Positions 48,817 to 60,404 of a DNA stretch of 64,000 nucleotides are shown here, piece by piece. Under the pieces are notes generated by a model. The model did not search any database. It was not told where the DNA came from and saw only the letters and a list, made by a program, of their open reading frames with translations. The stretch is from Amaranthus tricolor (lineage: Eukaryota; Streptophyta; Magnoliopsida; Caryophyllales; Amaranthaceae): assembly GCF_026212465.1 (NCBI RefSeq), contig NC_080048.1, positions 24,805,160-24,869,159 on the forward strand, given 5' to 3'. The stretch's first letter is position 1, and each line of letters begins with the position of its first letter. The position numbers were made by a program, and so were the translations under genes.

Positions 48817-50589
48817 CTATTTTTTGTTGGAGAAAATATAATTTATTGAGATTTCATAATTTTCATCCTTTTCATTATCGGAGATGTCTTGATTTTCTCC
48901 TTTATTTTCATTTTCGTTTTGAGTATTATTTGGTGCACCTTCTTGTTTTCTCAATTTTCTTGGTTTTAAATCTTTTGAACCAAGTGGCCTTCCACGTTTT
49001 CTTTGCACAATAATTTCATCACTTTTTGCTTTTTCATCAGGAATTTCTATTCGAGCTGGAGTATTTTCTGCTGGTATATGTGATTTTGTAACTCTCTTAG
49101 TATTTGTGAATGCATCAGGTAATTGGTTAGCAACACTTTGTAGATGAACAATTCGTTGTACTTCTTGTTCACATGATTTTGTTTTTGGGTCTAAATATTC
49201 TAAATGTGTTGCTTTCCAAATAAGTTCCATATTTCTTTTCTGTAAGTCCACATTTTCTCCCCCTAAGTATGGGAATATTGTCCCATTAAAGTGGCTATCA
49301 GCAAATCTAGCTTGAAATTGATCACCAGTTAATGGTTCAAGATATCGAATGATTGATGGAGATTCAAAACCGACATATATTCCCATTCTTCTTTGTGAAC
49401 CCATTTTTGTACGTTGAGGGGGAGCAATGGGCACATATACAACCCATTCAAAGATTTTCAAATGTGAAATATTTGGTTCATGACCAGCTACTAATTGCAT
49501 TGGCGAATATTTATGATAAGCTGTAGGTCTTAGCCTAATCAATGATGCTGCATGTAATATTGCATAACCTCAGGCCGATGATGGTAATTTTGATTTCATT
49601 AGCAGTGGTCTTGCAATTAATTGCAATCTCTTAATTAAGGATTCAACAAGACCATTTTGTGTGTGAACATGTGGCACAGGGTGTTCCACTTTAATTCCAA
49701 TTGACATGCAATAATCATTAAAAGTTTGAGATGTGAATTCGCCGGCATTCTCCAATCTAATACTTTTTATTGTATAATCAGAAAAATGATTTTTCAATTT
49801 AATGATTTGTGCAAGTAGTTTTGCAAATGCATTGTTTCTACTTAATAGAAGGCTTACATGTGACCATCTTGTGGAAGCATCTATTAAGACCATGAAGTAC
49901 CTAAAAGGTCCACATGGTGGATTAATTGGTCCACATATATCTCCTTGAATTCTTTCAAGAAATATAGAAGATTCAGTAACAATCTTATTTACTGATGGTC
50001 TAGTAATAAATTTTCTAAGAGAACAAGAGGTGCATAAGAGCTCATTCGACTGGGGAATCTTAATATTTCTTAGTGGATGCCCGACTAAATTTTCTATTAT
50101 TTTATACATCATCCCAATGCCAGGATGACCTAAGTGGTCATGCCATAAAGTGAATAGCTCCTTATTGTCTAATCTTATCATATTTATTTCAATCGGGCGT
50201 ATATGGGTGAGATACAACCCCGATGAATATGCTGGCATCCTTTCAAGGATGATTTTCGTTCCATTTCTTTCTGCTGTAAGGCATAAGAATTCTTTTTCAT
50301 TTATACTTTTGGTTTCCACATGGTAACCATTTTTTCTTATTGCCTTGAAATTGATAAGATTTCTTCGAGATTTACTCGAGTATAGTGCATCATTTATTTC
50401 TAATTTTGTCCCCATAGGGAGTATGATGCATGCTTTTCCAGTGCCTCCGATTAATTTTGTTGTTCCTGATATGGTATTGACATTTGCCTCAAGCAATGTT
50501 AGGTTTGAAAAATATTCTCGATTTTTCAATATCGTATGTGTTGCTCCACTGTCCAGGAGGCAATGAAATGTTGATCCAATTACTGACAT
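48817..50589 (-). pseudogene. pol: Copia protease and integrase
   Basis: On the minus strand protease starts MSVIGSTFHCLLDSGATHTIL (50589), with the catalytic DSGA intact. The pre-integrase zinc motif is LWHDHLGHPGIGMMY ... CTSCSLRK (50150-50000). In the integrase core the first Asp is in GDICGPINPP. The second block reads RLENAGEF where RLDNAGEF is expected, so the catalytic Asp is Glu. The glutamate in NGLVES remains. A stop at 49568 interrupts, then the C-terminal domain and a basic/acidic linker with RKRGRPLGSKDLKPRKL (AT-hook-like) continue to 48817. Confidence 0.9.
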
Positions 50590-50849
50590 TTCCTATTCTA
50601 AGACAAGAGAAGAACTAGAAAAAAATTTATATTATTAATATAAAGCTAGAATACTCAATACAAAAACATAAGTAAAGAATTACAACTTATCAAATGAAAA
50701 ATAAGTTAGATAAACAGAAAATGCATCTAGTCATCTCAAAAGATGTAATTATCTTCTTCTTGGGGATCAAGTTTGTGGAGGTTCACATCCTCAGTAAAGA
50801 AATCAGAGACATCTAAGGTGGGCCCAGATGTACTTGCTTCATTTACAAA

Positions 50850-51856
50850 ATTTGCTTATGCCCCTTTTCCTTTGTTTTTCTAGGAAGCTTGATATAAATC
50901 CACTAAATGTTTGGCGGTACGACAAGTTCGCCCCCAATGTCCAGTCATGCCACATCTATTACATGTGCTTTTGTATTTCTGGACTTGTTTAAAATTATCA
51001 TTTCGGCGGGGGGGGGGGGGGGGGGGGGGAATATATTTCTTTCATAAGCGTGGCTATGTCCACGGCCACGATTAAGTCGATGACCACGACCATGACTACG
51101 GCCATAGAAATTTCCTAGTTCAAAAGTATTCAAGCCGCTCTTTTTGTGATATTTTCCACGACCTCTACCTCTTATGAAATAGTTCCCACGACCTCGATGG
51201 CGCACATTCCTCTTAATCATATTTGTTTCATTAAAGGGCATAGTCCCAACCGGTCTCCTATTGTGATTTTTCAATAATAGTTCATTATTTTGCTCTGCAA
51301 CAAGAAGTGTTTTCAGCAATTCATGATATTTCTTGAAATGTCTTTCACGATATTATTGTTGTAACAAAATGCTATTTACATGAAAGGTTGATAATGTTTT
51401 TTCTATCATTTCTTCATCTGTTATTATTTGTCCACAATAGACTAATTTTGATTTTATCAGATGAAGGACTGAATTATAATCACTGATTGATTTGAAATCT
51501 TGAAATCTTAACTCTCGCCATTCATCGATGGCCTTTTGGAGAAGTACACTTTTATTATGGCCAAATCTTTCATTTAGCTCTTCCCAAAGTAATTTTGGGT
51601 CCTCAAAATTGGTGTATTCATGTTTGAGATTGTCGGTTAAATGATGTCTCAAAATTGATGCAGCTTTTGCCTTATCTTCCTCAATTTTTATGGGATCTCT
51701 TTCAATACCCTTTCCTTTGTCGGTGGGATTAAGTTCAATTATTGTCCATAATAAACTTTTTCCTTATAGATATAATTTAACATCTGAAGCCCATTGTATA
51801 AAATGGTTTCCTGTTAATTCCAAGGCATTGAATTCTCTCTTTTTGAGATCAGCCAT
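50850..51856 (-). pseudogene. gag: Copia gag with RG-rich tail and poly-G frameshift
   Basis: Start ATG at 51856-51854, directly after an AATTGTAG splice-acceptor-like site. Motifs are MADLKKREFNALELTG, then an in-frame TAA near 51763, then HHLTDNLKHEYTNFEDPKLLWEELNERF and FQDFKSISDYNSVLH. A stop at about 51353 is followed by an arginine-glycine-rich region (RGRGRGKYHKK, GRSHGRGHRLNRGRG). A poly-G tract of about 22 bases (51007-51028) then shifts the frame, because the CCHC knuckle CNRCGMTGHWGRTC at 50980-50935 is in another frame. Gag would coat the element RNA. Confidence 0.85.
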
Positions 51857-52071
51857 TATTTTCTACAATTGAGAAAATGACAAGGTTATTTAATGATTTT
51901 GTGTATCATCAGAGATATTAAAGCATATTCGTCTTATCTCCTCCTGATTTAATATCTCAAACATTATAAGCACAATATAATCATAAATAAAAATAAAATA
52001 GAGAGTATTAATAGATAATAAAACAAACAAAAAATAAATACATATTGCTAAACAAATGCAAGATTTATAAT

Positions 52072-52212
52072 TTATTTTTGGATAATTAGGTAGAGCATTA
52101 ATGCTACGAGTAATACAATTAAACTCATAATGATAATTAATGCATCTAGTATTTTACTTATATTGTCGGCAATTGGATTGATGTGGGTGTTTGTAGATGT
52201 ATTGTTTGCCAT
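52072..52212 (-). CDS. 46-residue membrane microprotein ORF in the copia leader
   Basis: On the minus strand ATG at 52212-52210 in a CCATGGC context opens a 46-codon frame. The N-terminal half is asparagine/threonine-rich and polar. Residues about 24-44 (start DALIIIMSLIV) form one strongly hydrophobic helix, and it ends in a short IIQK tail. A TATA box stands about 105 bases upstream and a CT-rich leader lies between. It is too short to recognise by family. Copia elements do not normally carry such a gene here. It may be an element microprotein, a captured host fragment, or chance; expression is unproven. Confidence 0.4.
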   Translation of the reverse strand: MANNTSTNTHINPIADNISKILDALIIIMSLIVLLVALMLYLIIQK

Positions 52213-52313
52213 GGATGGTTGAAGGAAGAAGAAGATGAAGAAAAAAAAATTATTTATTGTGTTTGGGATAAGGTGTGAGTGGTGTGTGTGTGTGTTTGTG
52301 ACGGGTAGAAGTC

Positions 52314-52325
52314 CCTATTTATAGG
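52314..52325 (-). promoter_or_regulatory. Internal TATA box in the copia leader
   Basis: The minus strand reads CTATAAATAGGG, a near-consensus plant TATA box, 200-odd bases before the gag intron-like region and just upstream of a CACA/CTTC-rich leader. Confidence 0.5.
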
Positions 52326-52733
52326 GGGTAAAAAGGTAAAAATTTTTATTTATTTATTTATTTATTTATTTATTATTATTATTTTTTTTTTCAGAATCGA
52401 ACCCTTGACAATTTACTTAAATTATAATTTTCGGACCACTCCAGCATTCATCCGAGGTTGATATTTTACAATTAGAAAAGGATTTTATGTTGTGTAGAAA
52501 TAATGTGGTCATGTCTGCTAATAATCTGTGTTATAGGTAAATTAAGACAATTTATTATTATAATGTTAAATAAAAATAGAATCAAATAAAATCGTTATTT
52601 ATTATTATTTGAAGGTGAAATTATATTTTATGAGTTTATTAAGTGATTATACAATTTATAGACTAAAATAACCAAATGCATATGCACATAATATGATGAC
52701 ATGATCAGATAAATAGAGATAAAACCGTCCATA

Positions 52734-52815
52734 AAGGCGATAACAATGCTAAATTAGCCAGTCCATAAAGGCGGTCATTACAAAATAATATTAGTCAGTT
52801 CATATAGGCGGCTGA
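52734..52815 (-). repeat. Short tandem repeat in the leader, period about 37 bp
   Basis: The phrase GTCCATAAAGGCG (or GTTCATATAGGCGG) occurs at about 52728, 52771 and 52798, with related spacers. Possible packaging or regulatory motif of the element; function unknown. Confidence 0.6.
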
Positions 52816-52866
52816 AAAAGTAAAAACTAACATAAAGATTAAATGACATTATTAAAATAAATTATT

Positions 52867-53223
52867 TTATGGGTTAATAGTCTGAAAACGTTTGTTACTA
52901 GTTTCTTCGCCGTCGTCATTTTTTCTTTTATTATTTTCTTGTGGGACTGTAGGATCATTAGTAGGTTGGACTGGTGGGTTATCAGTAGATTGTGGTGGCT
53001 GATTAGTAGGTGGTTGTGCTGGTGGATTAGCTGCATTATTGGGATTTGGCATTGAGTTTTCATTTATATGGGTATTATTTGGATTATGTCTTCGCAATTG
53101 GTTTAGATCACTATTATCTGGGTTGGTAGTAATAGATATACAATTTTCTTCAAGGATAAAGTATAGAACGGTGTTAGTAACACCTTGAATAATAATATTG
53201 ATACCATTTGATTGTTGGTCCAT
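52867..53223 (-). CDS. 118-residue ORF directly after the primer-binding site
   Basis: The ORF starts with ATG at 53223, about 70 bases inside the element, and ends at 52867. The first 35 residues are hydrophobic-mixed (GINIIIQGVTNTVLYF). The middle is asparagine/proline/glutamine-rich low complexity. The end is basic-acidic with KRKNDDGEETSNKR, which resembles a bipartite nuclear signal. No known family is recognised. Open over its whole length although gag and pol are broken. It is separated from gag by a further 1 kb. Confidence 0.4.
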   Translation of the reverse strand: MDQQSNGINIIIQGVTNTVLYFILEENCISITTNPDNSDLNQLRRHNPNNTHINENSMPNPNNAANPPAQPPTNQPPQSTDNPPVQPTNDPTVPQENNKRKNDDGEETSNKRFQTINP

Positions 53224-53290
53224 ATTGTGGCTAAAAATGTTATAATGTTTTGAAAAAAATATTACCTTCTTGGGTTTTGAGAGCGAAAAT

Positions 53291-53304
53291 TGGTGCTGAT
53301 AACG
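53291..53304 (-). other. Primer-binding site of the 46.8-53.5 kb copia
   Basis: The minus strand reads CGTTATCAGCACC, a known plant copia primer site type. It is separated from the mapped LTR end (53328) by about 23 bases, so the LTR may be longer than the region conserved between the two copies. Confidence 0.55.
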
Positions 53305-53327
53305 TGTTAAGAGGTAGGGAGAATATA

Positions 53328-53503
53328 TGGAGAAAAGTAGTATAGGAAATAAACTTATATCAGTTTATCTTAGCTTCTATTACATTCACTTACAAAGCAT
53401 TGTGGAACTTACAATTATATATATACAAAAGTGTTACTATTAAAAGGGATAGGATAACTCTGAACTTTATGCATTCAATTGTCTAGTCCCATCAATCACA
53501 ATA
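53328..53503 (-). repeat. 5' LTR of the 46.8-53.5 kb copia
   Basis: 176 bp, TATTGTGATTGATGGGAC at its start on the minus strand and TTTTCTCCA at its end; flanked on the right by GGATA. Confidence 0.85.
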
Positions 53504-53508
53504 GGATA

Positions 53509-55187
53509 TTAATTTTAGTTGGTTGGGATAGTGAAATTAGTTGGGAAAGAAAAATAAATATGGAGGGAATTATTAATTTTACTTGAAAATAAATAAAGAT
53601 TAAATAATGGTAGATATAAAAGTTAATGAGGTATAGAGTAGGATAAAAATAAGTAAAAGTAGATATTTATATTGTTGTTTTATTACTAAAAATAGAAAGT
53701 AGCAAGTAATATGAAATTGCCAAAAATGGAGAATATAGCAAGTATTCTGGAACAGAGGAAGTATAAAATATGTTTCATATCTATATACATACATTAACTT
53801 ATAAAAATAAATTTTATTACTACATGAATTAAAATAAATGACTAACCTGGTAAGGAGAAAAATGAAGCTTACACAATTGAACAATTTGTTATGATTTTTT
53901 ATTTGTATAATATAGTGATCGTATAAACACTTGAGTCTACATTTTTTTCAAGATATATATTGCAGTAATTTGTGACAGATTAACGACTTTAAATCTTACG
54001 ATGAAAACAACTAATATTAGCCATGGACTTGTAACACACCAGTGAAAACCTTTTATTGCGACTGAATATTTGTTTCCCAAGAAGTTGATAAATTTCAATT
54101 ACAGCGCCATAGTTCTGTTCTTTATTCCCTTAGTCTGTCACAATTAAAAAAAAAAGCATGACAACGATACCTTTTTTTAAAAATTACGTCACTTTTTTTA
54201 AAACTCACGAACAACACCTTTTTCCATAACAATACGGTCGTAATTATTTCAGCTTTTTCTTATAGTGTTTAGTTTTCTTGTTACTATTTGGTTTTTTTTT
54301 TTAGGTTACACTCTAGATAGAAAAAGTTCCATTAACCTAAACGTTAAGATGGAGACGTAGATCTTTTCAAGGACTGAAATCCTTACATACATTGTTGTGT
54401 CCCAACTAATTTTGACTTTATTTTTTCCATTAAGTTTGATATTAATTTCTTAAAGACAAATAAAAAAAACCTTTAAAATAAGGAACAATTACCTGGAATA
54501 ATCCAACACTTTCATGATTTTTCAACAATAATCTCACTTTTTGATTAACCATAAATAATCTAAACTTTAAGAGATATTTTCCTAAAGTAAATCTAGTAAC
54601 CAGATGAGTTGTTATAGTAAGTTTTATTTTAAAAAATATAAATTTAAATAAAATGTGAAGAAATGTAAAACAATTCTAACTTTTTTATCATTCAAAATTT
54701 ACTACGTAAATTTTTAAAATTTTTTCCCTAATTTTACATCAATTTTCAATTTAATTTTTTTATAAATTACCTACAATAGCAGATTATCCGGTTATCCGAG
54801 TTTACTCTAGTAAAAAATACCCCTAAAGTTTAAATTAATCATGATTAATCAATGGGTGATATGATTATAGGAAAACTAGTATAGAAACTCGTGCAGTGCA
54901 CGAAGTTGTTAGTATCAAAGTATATATAAATATAAATTTTTATAAATGCAATTATATGTAATCAGTATAAAATTATAATATTTCTTAAAATCCATTGTTC
55001 TTGTTTAAGGACATTTTCGCATGTAGTTCTTGGATTTATTATTCGAACTAAAATAGTTCTAAAAACTGGTTTAAAAGAACTCCTAAGCTCTTAAGCAAAC
55101 CTTCCCAAGAAAAATTTTAAATGGACATATTCTCCATTCATCCCTCTTCCCCTCTATAGAGTATTCAATCTCCTATCAACCTTTAAT
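53509..55187. other. AT-rich, no gene seen
   Basis: No sustained frame. A palindromic CGTGCAGTGCACG at about 54891-54904 is the only local structure I can point to. The 5' LTR of the following Sirevirus should lie here but I could not delimit it. Confidence 0.5.
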
Positions 55188-57069
55188 TAGTATCAGAGAT
55201 GTGTTTCACGTACAAAGATTAATATCTTGTGATAGATCCGATAGGAGAAGGGTTGTCTGCTCAAGGTCGTTCTTGCTCTAGACCTGCTTTGTTTCGTGGA
55301 ACAAATTTCTCTCAATGGAAAAACTTTAATAAAGATGTTTGTGATTGATCAAGATATAGAACTTTGGGACATAATAACAAAGGACCTAAGTTATCATTGA
55401 AAAAGGACGCTCAAGGTAATGATGTTGAAAAATTCGAGTCCAAATACTCACGAAGTGATTTGGAATCTGTGTTCAAAAATTATAGAGCAATGAATCAATT
55501 GTGTTGTTCATTAAATGGTACCGAGTTCAATAAGGTTTCATCATGCACAAGTGCTAAGAAAACATGGGGTAAGTTGGTTGTGACGTATGAAGGAACAAAT
55601 TAAGTCAAGCAGACAAAGATCAACATCCTCATGCATCAATACGAAATGTTAAAGATGAAAAAGCTAAGGATAAGAATATTAATGAAATATTTACTCGTTT
55701 TACATTGATTACTAATAGTTTGAACTCTTTTGGCAAAACATTTACTAATGTAGTAAAAGTCCAGAAGATCTTTAGGTGTCTTCCAATATCTAAATAGAGT
55801 CTAAAAGTCACTGCCATTGAAGAAGCTCAAGACTTGAGAGTACTATTACTTGACGATCTTTTTGGAAAGCTCACAATTCATGAACTTACCCTACATGATG
55901 ATGGAGAAAATCATGTAACACCATCCATGAAGAATCTTGCACTCACTAGTGGAAAATAACGTATTTGCTGCGGTTTTCCTTAGACGCAGCATTAAATAGC
56001 AAAAAAAAAAAGCAAAAAAAAATATATAATACAAATGCTGCGGTTCACCTATTGCCCGCATCGTATAAGCCCTTATATGCTGCGGTTTTAGTAAGCCCGC
56101 ATCAATTAATTTCTTTTATATTGTAGTTCTGTTTTACCCGCATCAAATAACCGTTTTTAAAACGCACCTTTTTAAAGTTCCTTTTACAAAACCTTATGTT
56201 CTCATTCATAAACCCTCTTCAAACCTAGTGTACTACGCACGACTGTTTTATCGACCCCCTTCTTCTTCTTCAAGCTAAGCTTCAATTTTCTTCAAACCCA
56301 CAAAATTTGTTCATAATCCCTCATCTTCTTCATCAAGCTACAATTTTTTTCTTACCCACGACATTAAACCCATGAAATTTAACCCAAGCACGACTAAGGC
56401 ATTACAATTTTTGTTTCTTCAAGTTCTTGCATTAGTTCTTCACCATTTAAGTTCTTTTAAGGTATAATTTCTCTCTTTTGTTTCTTCAACCTTTAGCTCT
56501 TCAAGTTTTTATAGTATTTTAGGGCTTAATTCTTCAAATTATACTAATTTTTTTTTGTTTTTCATTGTAGGTTACTATACCCAATTGTAGAGCACACCAT
56601 TATCCTTCTCCATCTTTGTTTAAGTTCTTCAACCCACCATTGTTGCTTTTCCTTCAAAAACCCATGAAATAAGGGCTAAGGTTGTTCTTCTTCAAGGTAT
56701 AAATTTTTCAATCTTTGTTTAAGTTCTTCAAGAATAGCTTCATTGTGATTTAATAGCTTCAAGAATAATTTTAATTAATTAGGATTTTTAGGGTAGATTG
56801 AATGTGAATAATTTACTTATGTATATATGTAGTTGTATATTTGAATGTGAATAATTTACTTATGTATGTAGTTGTATATTATTAGTTTCTTATTATTTTG
56901 ATTTATGTGTATTTGATTAAAGAAAATGGCGTTTTTTTTTTGGTTATATATGTTTTGTCATTAAAATATATTTTTGGTTATATGGGTTAAATAGGGTTAA
57001 TTTGGGTTTAGTATATATGTTAAAAGTTGTGTATTAATTTTATTTTGATTTAATTAATCACACTAATTA

Positions 57070-57330
57070 GGATGACAAAAGATGGTTCTTAGATGTATAG
57101 AAGCATTGAATTGTCAGAATTTATTGGTGGCGTATTAGAATTTTGTAGTATTGCGGTTGAACATCAAGTTAGGACAGGGGGGGAGTTGATTTTTATTGCC
57201 CATGTGTCACTTGTGGCAATGTATCAAAGGTAGATGATGTTGATATCCTTAAGGAGCACATACTTCGACGTGGGTTTAGGCCTCAATATCATGTTTGGGT
57301 TTGGCATGGTGATGTTCATTATTGTGTTGT
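57070..57330 (+). pseudogene. CACTA TNP2 transposase-associated domain remnant
   Basis: MYRSIELSEFIGGVLEFC (near 57100) and, after a frameshift around the poly-G at 57177, a CPCVTCGN zinc motif, ILKEHILRRGF and VWVWHGD follow. This matches the layout of the N-terminal transposase-associated domain of plant CACTA transposases. A stop near 57090 and the frameshift disable it, and the catalytic transposase domain is missing. Confidence 0.7.
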
Positions 57331-57358
57331 AAGATAATGAACATCACCTCCAAAAGTT

Positions 57359-57960
57359 GAAGTGGTTAGAATTGAAAATAATAGTCAAATGCTAGAAATT
57401 ACGTGCTAAGTTGCAATTTTATGGGTTTTAAGCTTATTCTGGACTTTCGCGCATAAAGTAGCTCAAACTTGGTTTATTTTTCACGAAACTTGGCACACAA
57501 CACTATTTGGTATATATTATTGTATTGAAGTGGTTAGAATTAAAAATAATAGTCATATGCTAGAAATTACGTGCTAAGTTGCGATTTTATGGGTTTTTAA
57601 GCATTTTTTTGACTTTCGCGCATAAAGTAGCTCAAACTTGGTTTGTTTTGCACGAAACTTGGCACACAACACTATTTGGTATATATTATTGTGTTGAAGT
57701 GGTTAGGATTGAAAATAATAGTCATATGCTAAAAATTAGGTGTTACGTTGCGATTTTATGTGTTTTTAAGCTTTTTTTGGACTTTCGCGCATAAAGTAGC
57801 TCAAACTTGGTTTGTTTTGCACGAAACATGGCACACAACACTATTTGGTATATGTTATTGTGTTGAATTTGTTAGAATTGTAAATCATAGTGATATGCTG
57901 GAAATTACGTGCGAAGTTGCGATTTTATGGGTTTTTAAGCGTTTTTGCAACTAACATCTA
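57359..57960 (+). repeat. 169-bp tandem repeat, about 3.6 copies, inside the CACTA element
   Basis: Copies begin at GAAGTGGTTAGAATT (57359, 57527, 57696, and with changes 57865), so the period is 168-169. Each contains TTTCGCGCATAAAGTAGCTC and CACGAAACTTGGCACACAAC. The repeats replace the part of the element where the transposase core would lie. Confidence 0.9.
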
Positions 57961-57974
57961 TTTTCTCTTAGTGC

Positions 57975-58290
57975 TTTCGACAAGCTTATAGTTCCGTTGA
58001 TTGCGATTATTATACTCTCAAATACATGGACGATATCTTACAATCCGTGAAGGAGGGTTGAGTCGAAAACATAGATGCCGTAAGTATTTGTTACGTTCTT
58101 AAATTATATTATATATTATATATTTACTATTATTGGTAAAATCTAATGTTTATATATCTTTTAATTTTATATTATATTATAGGTTTTATACGACATTCTG
58201 AGGGAAGCACGCCCTTTGAGAGATAGGGAAATAGGCGAATTGAAAAACAAAATTGCCGCTTATCTTGCTAATTTTTGTTCTTGGTAAATA
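57975..58290 (+). pseudogene. C48 (Ulp1-like) peptidase C-terminal remnant
   Basis: A frame reads SSVDCDYYTLKYMDDIL, corresponding to the S-x-x-C-G-Y-Y motif holding the catalytic cysteine of Ulp1-like peptidases that some plant CACTA elements encode. After an intron-like stretch (58080-58180) it ends with ILREARPLRDREIGELKNKI and a stop near 58287. The catalytic His and Asp regions are absent. Confidence 0.55.
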
Positions 58291-58476
58291 ACGTAATTAG
58301 TTTAGAGTTAGGACTTTAATTTGTATATGTACATACTATTATATTATATATACGATCGAGAGTTTACAAAGAGATTATTGGTGATTATTGGTATTAATTG
58401 GTGATTATCATTGGATTAATCATTGTTTATTACATTGTACATTATTGGATTATTTAATAGTATTAAACGAAAAAAG

Positions 58477-58579
<103 letters not shown>

Positions 58580-59379
58580 CGGGCCTCCTTAAAACCGCAG
58601 CATATAGTGATACACTATATGATGCGGTTTTTGGGTTACCCGCAGCATATAGTGCACTTTTCTGCTGCGGTTTTAAACCGCAGCATTTTAAATAGGCCAT
58701 CTGCTTCTATCACTATGCTCAAGGCCAAAACCGCAGCATATTATGGCCAAAAAACCGCAGCAAATAAGGTTTTTTCCACCAGTGACTAAAGGCAAAGAAG
58801 CATTAAGAATCCTCAAGCAAAAATGAGGAAAGTGATGATGATGAAGATCCATTTGCCTTAATCAAAAGAGGTCTAGAGGAATTATGAGAATGCAAAAGAG
58901 ATATCAAAAATTCAAATCTAGAAACGAATACAAAGGTCAATCTTCTATTTCCAATTCTAAAATAAACAAACATGCTTGTTTTGAGTATGGATCTACAAAG
59001 CATCTTGTAAAGGAATATCCTAAAAAGAAAAGGGAATACTACAAGAAAAACAAAAAGAAACCAACAATGATTGCTAAGTGGAGTGACTCCGAAGGGTCAA
59101 GTGAATCGTAAAATGAAGACAGTTAAGCTCAATTATGTCTAATGGAAAATGATGACAAAGATAACGAACTAGAAAAAAACTTTAAGGAGGTACTTGATTT
59201 TCTAAACTCTTGTTCTAAAGATTAATTAGTTAAAGCTCTTTTCAATATGAATCAAATTGAACAAATCTTAAAAGACGAGAAAAATATATTAGAAGATAGA
59301 ATTCGTCACTATGCCGAAGGTTGTGAAGATCAAAGAAAAATGAATTGTTTACATGGGACTAAAGACTTTAGTCTATGGT

Positions 59380-59620
59380 AAAGGGTGGAAATTTTTCTTT
59401 GGTTGGTTTTCCAAATGCGGATTATGTCGGTTTTAAGGTGGATAGAAAGAGCAATTTGCATTATTAAAAATCCGGTACAATATTCAAGTACTAAACACAT
59501 TGAGGTACGTCATCATTTCAAACGTGATCATGTTAAAAAAGGTAACGTAACTTTATCTTTTATTCCTACAGAAAATCAATTGGCAGATCTATTTACAAAG
59601 CCTTATAAGTCCTGATCGTT
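59380..59620 (+). pseudogene. RNase H tail of the deleted Sirevirus pol
   Basis: GFPNADYVGF and KVDRKS (in another frame) are followed directly by NPVQYSSTKHIEVRHHF and ENQLADLFTKP, the last block of copia RNase H. Most of pol is missing between the gag coiled coil at about 59330 and here, so the deletion removed roughly 3 kb relative to the element at 29.7-40.2 kb. A GGGGGAG purine tract follows near 59671. Confidence 0.8.
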
Positions 59621-59850
59621 TTTCCTATATTCGTATGGAACTTGAAATGTTAAATGATGTTGCATAAACTTAGGGGGAGTAAGGGTTAAATAAAAATTAT
59701 GCATATATTTAGGGGGAATTAATTTAGGTTATGAATTAAATATTTTGTATGAGTAGTTTATGTAAAAATTTTGATATGATTGCATGTTGTTATGTGTATT
59801 TACAGTTAAAAAGTTATATAAGTGCTGAAAAATTAATTTCAATAACTTAA

Positions 59851-60013
<163 letters not shown>

Positions 60014-60404
60014 ATTTAAAAATTAAGTACCTTTAAATAATAAAAGATATTTAATTTTCTTAAACTAAATTTGTATGTTTGGAAATAAATCTTGAACGTC
60101 AATTTACATCTTAAATGTCTAGTTCATGAACTTAGTCCTAATTCAACTAGAACTTAATTAGGGTCATTATCTCACTCTCTCACGTCACTCAAACCCACAA
60201 ACAAGTCAATTTTTGTTCCTATTCATTATTGCTTTTTTCCAAGTTGTCAAATCATAATTTTATTGTAAACAAATCCATTGTACTTCATTTCCCTTTTTAA
60301 ACCCTTGTGAACCGTATTTTTCATACACATTTCCTTTTCATCCCTCGCGCTTTGCCTTTCAAGAAACAAATCCTTCCTTTCTAAAGCTTTTCAAGAACTC
60401 ATCC

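Larger units (their letters stand above)
46764..53503 (-). mobile_element. Complete minus-strand copia retrotransposon with short LTRs and extra leader ORFs
   Basis: LTRs at 53328-53503 (5') and 46764-46963 (3') carry matching flanks GGATA (46759-46763 and 53504-53508). Going 5' to 3' on the minus strand: a TTATCAGCACC primer site, a 118-codon ORF, a 1-kb leader with an internal TATA box and 46-codon ORF, gag, protease-integrase, RT-RNase H, a polypurine tract (CAAGGGGGAG, 46964-46973) and the 3' LTR. LTR starts read TATTGTG, not TG. RT motifs suggest an Ivana/Oryco-like lineage, but this is by eye only. Stops in gag and pol make the copy inactive. Confidence 0.9.

Noticed and set aside
57579..57954. 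Two similar frames of 68-71 codons
   Set aside because: They are successive units of the 169-bp tandem repeat, not genes.
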